DNA of 21,327 bases from Clostridia bacterium (GTDB lineage: Bacteria > Bacillota > Clostridia > TANB77 > CAG-508). The translations under genes were made by a program, and so were the position numbers. Every line of letters begins with the position of its first letter. Within the stretch, counting starts at the first letter, position 1. The notes below the pieces were generated by a model. That model had not been told where the DNA came from, did not search any database, and worked only from the letters and a program-made list of their open reading frames with translations. Below, piece by piece: positions 15,066 through 21,327 of this stretch. The stretch lies in the NCBI GenBank assembly GCA_900754085.1, contig CAAEBO010000070.1, forward strand, positions 1 through 21,327, in the 5' to 3' direction.

Positions 15066-17156
15066 TTATCTATAAGTTTCTACATAAGGTGCTTGTGTCA
15101 TATCTTCTTGAACTTGAGTTATATTCATTCCAAAATATTGTTCCATTATGTATTTAACCGTTTCTGCTGTATACCAACCATGTCCACCATTTTCTACAAA
15201 CACAACTACTGCAATTTCTGGATCATCGAATGGTGCAAAACCTGCAAACCAAGCATTTGTTTTTCCATTTCCAGATCCTCGTTCAGTTTCTGCAGAACCT
15301 GTTTTTCCTCCAACTTCTATTGGGAAATTCTTAAATACACTATATGCTGTTCCAGATTCGTCAGATGTAACAGATCTCATCCCTTCTTTTACAACATCTA
15401 TACTAGTTTTAGATATTTCTAAGTCTTCTACTCCATTATCTGTTATTCCCAATTTTGACTTTATCTTTTGTTCAACTTCATCTTTTGGTACTTCTGTGCC
15501 ATCTGCTTTTATAACAGATTCAAGTATAGTTGGAGTTATTTTTTCTCCTCCATTTGCAACCATACTTATATATTTTGCCATTTGTAATGGTGTAAATGCA
15601 TTATAACTTTGTCCAATAACAGCTGACATCATATCTCCTGGGTACCAGTTCCTATTTGCTTTCTTAGCAGTTTCTTTAGAAGCGACTGTTCCAGAAACTT
15701 CCCCTGGTAATTCTACTTCTGTTTTTACTCCTAGACCAAAATATTTTGCATATTTAGCTAGCGTATCTACATCCATTCTTGTTCCTATAGTATAAAAGAA
15801 ATAATTACAAGATTTTTCTATAGCTCCAGTAATATTAAGCCAACCATGTCCTCCTTTTTGCCAACATCTCCAACTGTCATTATAATGGTAAAAAGTGCCT
15901 GTATCATTAACCTTTTCCGTAGTATTTACCACTCCAGATTCTAAACCTGCTATCGCTGTTACCATTTTAAAAATTGAACCTGGTGCATATGCGGATTGAA
16001 TTGTTTTATTCATTAAAGGTAAATCTGGATTTTGGTTATATTCGTTCCACTTTTCTGTTGTTATTGTTCCCACAAAGTCTTGTGGGTTATATGTTGGGAA
16101 ACTTGCCATTGCTAGTATCTTCCCTGTTTTTACTTCCATTACTACTGCTGCTCCAGAATTTGTTTCATATCTTTTAGAATATCCACCTGTATTTATTTTA
16201 TTTATGGTATTAGCTAGAGCTTCTTCTGTTACTCTTTGTAAATTCAAATCTATTGTAAGAACAACATCTGAGCCTTTTACAGCTTCTTTTGTAGTATATT
16301 CTTCTTGTACTGTTCCATCAACACTCATATCTAATTGTTTTATTCCATCTTCACCTTTTAAATACTCTTCAAAAGTTGACTCTATTCCATTTTTTCCTAT
16401 TATATCGTCTTGGTCATATGTATCTTTTCTTGTTTCTAGCTCCTTAGATGTTATTCTACCTGTATAACCTACAATGTGGGAAGCCGTTGTCCCTTGCTCA
16501 TAATTTCTTACTGGCTCTACCACTACATTTATCCCTGGAAATTCTGATGATTTTTCGTTGAATATTAATACAGATTCTCTTTTTATATTTTCTGCTATTT
16601 TTAATGGTTTTGTACTACTATATCCTTTTTCTTGTATTGCATATCTAATTGCCATTATTTTCCTTGCTTCTACAATGTCTGTATTTTCTATTTCATATTC
16701 TTCTCTCATTATATAGAAGCATTCCTCTGGTGTTGCGTTTTCATCTATTTCATTATCTTTTTTAAACTTCTTAACTTTTTCTTCTGAAGCACTAAATGAA
16801 TATGGGTTTATATTTATTATAAAATCATCAATATATGTATCTCCATTTTGTTCTAGGACATTTATAGCATTTAAAATAGTTTTGTTTAATGTTTTTTCAT
16901 CTATTTTTGTTTTATATAAATCTATACTAAATCCCATTGTATTTCCTACTATAGTATTTCCTGATTTGTCTAAAATTGAGCCTCTATCTGCTTCTATCTT
17001 ACTTTCTCTTGTTAACCTTGTATTAGATTTTTCTCTATATTCATTTCCATGAACTATTTGTAGATTGAAAAGTTGTAATAATAAAATAATTCCTACTACA
17101 TATATAATAGTAGTTAAAAAGTTAAATCTAAATTTTAAATTTGGTTTTTTGCTCAA
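15066..17156 (-). CDS. mrdA: Penicillin-binding protein 2, elongation transpeptidase
   Basis: Class B PBP that cross-links peptidoglycan during lateral wall growth with the Rod complex (MreBCD, RodA). 696 aa. One membrane anchor at about 13-34, a dimerisation/pedestal region with the R-G-S-I-L-D motif (58-63), then the transpeptidase domain from about 295. The active-site motifs are all present: S394-x-x-K397 (P-G-S-I-F-K), S449-C-N451, and K618-T-G620 in G-G-K-T-G-S-A-E. The start is TTG at 17156-17154, preceded by GGAAGTGA; no ATG with a ribosome binding site is near, and a later start would lose the anchor. A 28-bp gap separates it from mreD and 18 bp from minC. No sign of inactivation. 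Confidence 0.97.
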   Translation of the reverse strand: MSKKPNLKFRFNFLTTIIYVVGIILLLQLFNLQIVHGNEYREKSNTRLTRESKIEADRGSILDKSGNTIVGNTMGFSIDLYKTKIDEKTLNKTILNAINVLEQNGDTYIDDFIININPYSFSASEEKVKKFKKDNEIDENATPEECFYIMREEYEIENTDIVEARKIMAIRYAIQEKGYSSTKPLKIAENIKRESVLIFNEKSSEFPGINVVVEPVRNYEQGTTASHIVGYTGRITSKELETRKDTYDQDDIIGKNGIESTFEEYLKGEDGIKQLDMSVDGTVQEEYTTKEAVKGSDVVLTIDLNLQRVTEEALANTINKINTGGYSKRYETNSGAAVVMEVKTGKILAMASFPTYNPQDFVGTITTEKWNEYNQNPDLPLMNKTIQSAYAPGSIFKMVTAIAGLESGVVNTTEKVNDTGTFYHYNDSWRCWQKGGHGWLNITGAIEKSCNYFFYTIGTRMDVDTLAKYAKYFGLGVKTEVELPGEVSGTVASKETAKKANRNWYPGDMMSAVIGQSYNAFTPLQMAKYISMVANGGEKITPTILESVIKADGTEVPKDEVEQKIKSKLGITDNGVEDLEISKTSIDVVKEGMRSVTSDESGTAYSVFKNFPIEVGGKTGSAETERGSGNGKTNAWFAGFAPFDDPEIAVVVFVENGGHGWYTAETVKYIMEQYFGMNITQVQEDMTQAPYVETYR

Positions 17157-17184
17157 TTAATCACTTCCAATCCTAGATTTGTTT

Positions 17185-17718
17185 TTAAAAATATCGTGTT
17201 AATATCTTTGTTTCTTTAAAATTTTCTTCTAATATATATCCACATTTTTGAATAAGTGGGTATAGTATTATTGTTAGTAATATATTAAATATTGTTTCTA
17301 TTACAAGTTTTATAAAAAATTCTGCTAATTCTAATGAATATGTGTATATTATTGCATTTATAGAATAATTTAATAATTCATAAATAAATGTTAAAAACAT
17401 AACCATTAAAACAAGTGTTATTCGACTATCTTTAGAAAAGTTTTTATCTAATATTGCACCTACAAATCCTACTATTCCTAATGTTATTGCAGTTACACCT
17501 ATTTTCTTTCCTATAAATATATCTAAAAATAGTCCTGCTACAACTCCTATAGATACTCCAACATATTTTCCGGCAAATAGGCCTATTACCAGAACTAATA
17601 TTATGAATAAGTTAGGCATTACACCTGCAATATTAAACCATGTAAAAATATTTACTTGCAAAAAATATATTATAAGGAAAGCTAAAAATATTAACAAAAT
17701 TGATATTGTTTTTTTCAT
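17185..17718 (-). CDS. mreD: Rod shape-determining membrane protein MreD
   Basis: Integral membrane partner of MreC in the elongasome. The 177 residues are almost wholly hydrophobic, with five or six predicted helices (about 4-22, 30-50, 53-71, 74-92, 101-120, 135-158) and a polar tail, the usual MreD layout. P-N-L-F-I-I-L near residue 35 and G-x-x-x-G-L-F-L-D-I-F near 60-70 are typical. Start: ATG at 17718 with GGGAGAG five bases upstream. It lies 16 bp after mreC and 28 bp before mrdA. MreD is poorly conserved in sequence, so topology and position carry much of this call. Confidence 0.95.
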   Translation of the reverse strand: MKKTISILLIFLAFLIIYFLQVNIFTWFNIAGVMPNLFIILVLVIGLFAGKYVGVSIGVVAGLFLDIFIGKKIGVTAITLGIVGFVGAILDKNFSKDSRITLVLMVMFLTFIYELLNYSINAIIYTYSLELAEFFIKLVIETIFNILLTIILYPLIQKCGYILEENFKETKILTRYF

Positions 17719-17734
17719 AAATGCTCTCCCTTCA

Positions 17735-18553
17735 TTATTTTAATATTACAAGAACTGTGTCTAACTTTGAAAAATCTACAGCTGTTTCTATTGTTGCATA
17801 TTTATTAGTTGGATTTTTTGTGTTAACTACATCTTTTATTGTTCCTACATGTATTCCTTTAGGATATATTCCTCCTAAACCAGATGTTTCTATACTTGTA
17901 TCTTGCACTAGTACTGCATCTGTTGGTATATATGTTGCTTTTATCTCTCTACCACTATTATTTATACTTCCTTTTGTTACAAAAGCATCTTTAGATGTAC
18001 TAATTATACAGCTTACAGAACTTGCTGGATCTACAATAGTTTGAACCTTCGCAGTATTAGCTGTAACAGATACAACATTTCCTACTAATCCTTTATCTGC
18101 TATAACTGTCATGTTTGGCTCTACTCCATCGTCTGACCCTACATTTATAACTATCATACCTGTATAATTACTAATATCCCTATTTATTACATATCCAGAT
18201 ACAGTTTTATATTCACTATATTTTTCTTTAAGGTTCATTTGTTCTTTTAATGTAGTATTTTCTGCTTTTATAATTTCCAATTCTCTTAAAGATTGTTCTA
18301 ATTCACTATTCTTTTGTTTTAACTCTTCATTTTCATTCTTTAAATTATCTAAATCCGTAAAAAATGTATCATTTCCTGAAAGCTTGTTTTTTAACATTGT
18401 AAATCCATTTTGAAATGGCATAACTATTGTACTAAAAATATTTTCTACGACTGTCAAATTCTCTATTTTTATATTTGAAAGTATTACTAGCAATATTAAT
18501 ATTATTACTGTTACTACTATTCCAACAACTCCACTTTTTTTATTTTTATACAT
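17735..18553 (-). CDS. mreC: Rod shape-determining protein MreC
   Basis: Bitopic extracytoplasmic scaffold that links cytoplasmic MreB to PBP2. 272 aa: short cytoplasmic tail, transmembrane helix at about 8-27, coiled coil at about 65-110 (L-K-N-E-N-E-E-L-K and following heptads), and a double beta-barrel at about 117-270 with V-I-N-V-G-S-D-D-G-V-E-P and V-Q-T-I-V-D-P. Length and order fit the family. Start: ATG at 18553 with GGAAGGAAG and a 5-nt spacer. There are 27 bp after mreB and 16 bp before mreD. Confidence 0.97.
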   Translation of the reverse strand: MYKNKKSGVVGIVVTVIILILLVILSNIKIENLTVVENIFSTIVMPFQNGFTMLKNKLSGNDTFFTDLDNLKNENEELKQKNSELEQSLRELEIIKAENTTLKEQMNLKEKYSEYKTVSGYVINRDISNYTGMIVINVGSDDGVEPNMTVIADKGLVGNVVSVTANTAKVQTIVDPASSVSCIISTSKDAFVTKGSINNSGREIKATYIPTDAVLVQDTSIETSGLGGIYPKGIHVGTIKDVVNTKNPTNKYATIETAVDFSKLDTVLVILK

Positions 18554-18580
18554 TCTTACTTCCTTCCTATATAATTAAAG

Positions 18581-19615
18581 TTATATTCTTTTTCTTGCGT
18601 TAATTAATACTGTTCTTAATTTTTCTAAATTTTCTAAAGTTTTACCTGTTCCTTTTACAACACAATCTAATGGATCTTCTGCCACATAAACTGGCATTCC
18701 TGTTCTTTCGCTTAATAGTTTGTCCAAGTTTTTTATTAAAGCTCCTCCACCTGCAAGAACTATTCCTTTTTCCATAATATCTGATGCAAGTTCTGGTGGT
18801 GTTTTTTCTAATGTAGCTTTAACAGTTTCTACTATTTCATTTATGGAAATTTCTATAGCTTCTTGAATGTTGCTAGAATTTATAACAATATTTCTTGGAA
18901 GTCCTGTATTTAAATCTCTTCCTGTAACATCCATTGTCATTTCTGTCATTAATGGAAGCGCACAACCAATTTGTTTTTTTATTTCTTCTGCTGTTGTATC
19001 TCCTATTGCTAAGTTATACTCTCTTTTTATATAGTTTGTTATATCTTCATCTAATTCATCACCAGCTATTCTTAGCGAATGGCTTATAACTATTCCACCT
19101 AAAGAAACTACAGCAACTTCTGTTGTCCCTCCACCTATATCTACAATTATATTTCCACTAGGTTCTGAAACATCTAAATTTGCTCCTATTGCTGCTGCCA
19201 TTGGTTCTTCTATTAAATATACCTCCCTTGCCCCAGCTTGCATAACAGCTTCTTCTACTGCTCTTTCTTCAACTTCTGTTATTCCAGATGGAACCCCTAC
19301 TAATACTCTAGGTTTTCCTACATTATTTTGTCTACATACTTTTTTTATTATATTTTTTAACATTAACTCTGTTGCTGTAAAATCTGCAATAACTCCATCT
19401 CTTAAAGGTCTTACCGCCTTTATGGTTTCCGGTGTTCTTCCTAACATTTCTTTTGCTTCATATCCAGTTGCTAAAATTTCCCCAGAATTTTTATCTATTG
19501 CTACCACTGAAGGTTCCTTAAGTATAATTCCTTTTCCTTTTAATGTTACTAATAAATTAGCTGTACCTAAATCTATTCCAATATCCTTTGAGTTAAGTCT
19601 TAAAAATTTAAACAT
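18581..19615 (-). CDS. mreB: Rod shape-determining actin homologue MreB
   Basis: Bacterial actin that forms membrane-associated filaments and orients lateral wall synthesis. 344 aa, standard length. The ATP-binding motifs of the actin/Hsp70 fold are intact: phosphate 1 at D-L-G-T-A-N (15-20), phosphate 2 at D-I-G-G-G-T-T-E (159-166) and adenosine at L-A-G-G-G-A-L (287-293). The N-terminus M-F-K-F-L-R-L is a short amphipathic membrane-binding stretch. The start ATG at 19615 lies one base after the radC stop (TAA-T-ATG), with AAAGGA inside radC, so the two are translationally coupled. The paralogue Mbl is a possible alternative name, but the position ahead of mreCD supports MreB. Confidence 0.98.
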   Translation of the reverse strand: MFKFLRLNSKDIGIDLGTANLLVTLKGKGIILKEPSVVAIDKNSGEILATGYEAKEMLGRTPETIKAVRPLRDGVIADFTATELMLKNIIKKVCRQNNVGKPRVLVGVPSGITEVEERAVEEAVMQAGAREVYLIEEPMAAAIGANLDVSEPSGNIIVDIGGGTTEVAVVSLGGIVISHSLRIAGDELDEDITNYIKREYNLAIGDTTAEEIKKQIGCALPLMTEMTMDVTGRDLNTGLPRNIVINSSNIQEAIEISINEIVETVKATLEKTPPELASDIMEKGIVLAGGGALIKNLDKLLSERTGMPVYVAEDPLDCVVKGTGKTLENLEKLRTVLINARKRI

Positions 19616-19616
19616 A

Positions 19617-20318
19617 TTAAAACAATCCTTTCTTTCTCATTATTGCAAAAACACTTTCGTAATTGTTATTTCCTATTATCACATGATCTAAAAAAGAAAT
19701 ACCTAATAACATTGCTGCATCATTTACTCTTTTTGTGAGTAATATATCTGCTTCGCTTGGTTTTGGATCTCCACTTGGATGGTTATGTACAAGAATCATT
19801 CTTTGTGCTTGCATTCTTACTACATCTGCAAAAATATCTTTTGGTTCTATCATTACAAAATTTTGACCTCCAAATGATATATCTTTAATTTTTATTACTA
19901 TATTTTTATTATTTAATATTATTAATTTTGCTATTTCTCTTTTTAAGTTTCTTAATTCTTTCATAAATAGTTCTGCAACATCTTCTGAGCCTTTTATTAT
20001 AATTTTCTCTGCATAGATAGGCTTTCCTATTCTTTTGGCAAGTTCGCATACCGCTTTTATTTGTATTGCTTTTATCCTACCAATTCCCTTAATTTTAGTT
20101 AATTCTTGTATAGATAGTTCTTCTAAAAAAGTAATATCTTTTGTATTACATTTATTGCCCATGTCTAAAATTCTTTGTGCTACTACCAATGCTGATTCAT
20201 CCTTTGTTCCTGTTTTTATAATTATTGCCAGCAACTCTGAATTTGACAAGGTTTCCTCTCCATATATTTCTAACTTTTCATATGGTCTTTCATAATTCGG
20301 GAGCTTTTTCATTATCAT
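19617..20318 (-). CDS. radC: RadC-family JAB/MPN domain protein
   Basis: Member of the RadC (UPF0758) family. 233 aa. An N-terminal helix-hairpin-helix region lies at about 68-95 (K-I-K-G-I-G-R-I-K). A C-terminal JAB1/MPN metalloprotease-like domain carries the JAMM zinc motif H178-N-H180-P-S-G-D-P-K-P-S188-E-A-D191. The family's biochemical role is unclear; the old link to recombinational repair is not well founded. Genome neighbourhood (radC just upstream of mreBCD) is typical of Firmicutes. Start: first ATG (20318) with AAAGGA and a 7-nt spacer; a second in-frame ATG two codons on is less well placed. Confidence 0.96.
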   Translation of the reverse strand: MIMKKLPNYERPYEKLEIYGEETLSNSELLAIIIKTGTKDESALVVAQRILDMGNKCNTKDITFLEELSIQELTKIKGIGRIKAIQIKAVCELAKRIGKPIYAEKIIIKGSEDVAELFMKELRNLKREIAKLIILNNKNIVIKIKDISFGGQNFVMIEPKDIFADVVRMQAQRMILVHNHPSGDPKPSEADILLTKRVNDAAMLLGISFLDHVIIGNNNYESVFAIMRKKGLF

Positions 20319-20347
20319 ATTAAAATCCTTTCTGCCCCCAATTTAAA

Positions 20348-20605
20348 TTACACTTTTCTATATATTAGTATAGATAGTAAAATACCTATTATACTTGCAA
20401 TATTTACTTTTATTGTTAACGCAAATGTTATTTTTATAATATTTAAATCTAATACTAATGGCTCTGCTAGTCCAAAACTATTTCCATAGGCTAGCCACCA
20501 CAAGAAATCTACTTTAGATGCAAGTTCTCCTAATAATCCTCCTACTACCAAACCTGCTAAAATAAATATTAATAGTACCCATATATTTTTATCTTTAGTT
20601 GCCAC
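20348..20605 (-). CDS. DUF4321 small membrane protein
   Basis: 85 aa with two hydrophobic segments (about 8-28 and 57-82) and the family features G-G-L-L-G-E-L, W-W-L-A-Y-G, F-G-L-A-E-P and L-D-L-N-I-I-K-I-T-F, which match what I know of DUF4321. Such proteins commonly precede radC-mreBCD in Clostridia, so a link with envelope growth is plausible but unproven. I chose GTG at 20605 as start because AGGAGG sits six bases upstream. An upstream TTG at 20638 would add 11 basic residues and translate through the ribosome binding site. First gene of the mre operon, 29 bp before radC. Confidence 0.88.
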   Translation of the reverse strand: MATKDKNIWVLLIFILAGLVVGGLLGELASKVDFLWWLAYGNSFGLAEPLVLDLNIIKITFALTIKVNIASIIGILLSILIYRKV

Positions 20606-20626
20606 TTTGCTCCTCCTTTTCCTTAC

Positions 20627-20647
20627 GGAAATTAACAATTAATTTCC
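20627..20647. promoter_or_regulatory. Perfect inverted repeat at the mre-operon transcription start
   Basis: GGAAATTAA, 3-nt centre, TTAATTTCC: 9-bp arms without mismatch. It covers about +1 to +20 of the transcript predicted from the adjacent promoter, and ends 22 bp before the GTG start. It could be a repressor operator or a 5' mRNA stem-loop. No known operator consensus was recognised. Confidence 0.6.
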
Positions 20648-20652
20648 ATAAT

Positions 20653-20681
20653 ATTATATATATATTACATATATTTTTCAA
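20653..20681 (-). promoter_or_regulatory. Sigma-A promoter of the DUF4321-radC-mreBCD-mrdA-minC operon
   Basis: Minus-strand TTGAAA (20676-20681), 17-bp spacer, perfect TATAAT (20653-20658). This is the only strong promoter seen ahead of the seven-gene operon. The gaps between its genes are 1-29 bp and hold no obvious terminators. Confidence 0.85.
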
Positions 20682-20818
20682 GTCATATTTACAATTTTAG
20701 GTAAATAAAAATTCTTTATTTTTTTCCATTTTTTTCTTTTAATTTATTTTCTTTTATGCTATATTAAGGGTACCTATTTTTCTAGTATAGAATATATTAT
20801 ATTACCAAATATTACTCG

Positions 20819-20847
20819 TTTAAATTATGCTATTTATATAGTATAAT
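20819..20847 (+). promoter_or_regulatory. Sigma-A promoter of the MecA-like adaptor gene
   Basis: TTTAAA (20819-20824), 17-bp spacer, perfect TATAAT (20842-20847). The leader would be about 22 nt, including GGGAGGG upstream of the ATG. Confidence 0.65.
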
Positions 20848-20875
20848 TAATTTATATTTCGGGAGGGATATTCTA

Positions 20876-21327
20876 ATGAAGTTTGAAAAATTAAATAATG
20901 ATAAAATTCGAATTATTCTTAACCTTCAGGATTTAGAAGATAACAATATAGATTATCAATCTTTTATGTCCAATTCTTCCGACTCTCAAAAATTATTTTT
21001 AGAAATGTTAGATGAGGCAGAAGAACAAATTGGTTTTACAACAAAAGACTATAAACTTATGATAGAAGCCTTAGCTACCATTAATGGTGACTTTATTATT
21101 ACAGTTACTAGATTTCTACCAGAACTAGATATCTCATCTACATATAATAAAAGAACAGTTAAAGTTAAGCGAAAAACAAATAAAATAATTACTGATTCTA
21201 TTGTATATGAATTTAATAGTTTCGATGATATATTAGATTTCATTTTACTTTTAAAAAATTCTAATATTCGAGGAATTGCTAATTTTACAAAGGACTTTTC
21301 TTTATATTCTTATAAAAATAATTATTA
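20876..21327 (+). CDS. mecA: MecA-like adaptor protein, 5' part only
   Basis: Adaptor that delivers substrates to the ClpC-ClpP protease and activates ClpC. The visible 150 residues begin with the MecA N-terminal substrate-binding domain (1-82): M-K-F-E-K-L-N-N-D-K-I-R-I, L-Q-D-L-E-D-N-N-I-D, L-F-L-E-M-L-D-E-A and the I-E-A-L ... I-I-T-V-T-R strands. A charged linker follows (85-108), then the start of the ClpC-binding C-terminal domain (Y-E-F-N-S-F-D-D-I-L-D-F). The reading frame is open at the window edge; family members run to roughly 200-250 aa, so about a quarter to a third is missing. Start: ATG with GGGAGGG about nine bases upstream. Divergent from the mre operon. In Clostridia the substrates are not established. 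Confidence 0.88.
   Translation, partial: MKFEKLNNDKIRIILNLQDLEDNNIDYQSFMSNSSDSQKLFLEMLDEAEEQIGFTTKDYKLMIEALATINGDFIITVTRFLPELDISSTYNKRTVKVKRKTNKIITDSIVYEFNSFDDILDFILLLKNSNIRGIANFTKDFSLYSYKNNY

Noticed and set aside
20606..20638. N-terminal extension of the DUF4321 protein from TTG at 20638
   Set aside because: It would translate the AAGGAGGAG ribosome binding site itself and adds a basic leader; GTG at 20605 is well placed.

Overview
This is a strongly A+T-rich chromosomal window from a low-GC Firmicute, almost certainly a member of the Clostridia. The evidence is AGGAGG-type ribosome binding sites, sigma-A promoters of the form TTGAAA-17-TATAAT, the DUF4321-radC-mreBCD-pbp2-minC gene order, a MecA-type adaptor, and large DUF11/SdrD_B surface proteins with an AT-biased Clostridia look. 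No phage, insertion sequence, CRISPR array, tRNA or rRNA was seen.

Left part (1-4800): a small membrane-anchored protein on + (220-768); then, all on -, a ZIP-family metal transporter (867-1595), peptide chain release factor 1 (prfA, 1935-2999) and an M18 aminopeptidase (3156-4556). These are separate transcription units with their own promoters and hairpin terminators. Their intergenic gaps hold two dispersed repeats: an 85-bp element in two same-strand copies (about 82% identical), and a 25-bp REP-like GGGATT...GGTCCTTAAAAT motif in two inverted copies.

Middle (4806-13312, -): a two-gene operon for giant cell-surface proteins. The promoter-proximal protein (1601 aa) is built of DUF11-like and SdrD_B-like repeats. 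The second (1227 aa) has an N-terminal region that looks like a thioester adhesin domain (Cys60 and the Gln101-x-x-x-Trp105 signature), followed by SdrD_B and DUF11-like modules. Both end in a hydrophobic segment and a basic tail preceded by degenerate sortase-like motifs. They share a membrane-proximal module and look like paralogs.

Next, a compact three-gene + operon (13543-14359) encodes small proteins of 49, 122 and 91 aa that I cannot assign. It converges on the cell-shape operon and shares a 20-bp-stem bidirectional terminator with it.

Right part (14427-20605, -): a tight operon DUF4321-radC-mreB-mreC-mreD-mrdA(PBP2)-minC. It couples the rod-shape elongation machinery to the Min division-site inhibitor. 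It has a strong promoter and a perfect 9-bp inverted repeat over the predicted transcription start. minD and minE are not next to minC. Divergent from it is the start of a MecA-like ClpC adaptor gene that runs off the window.
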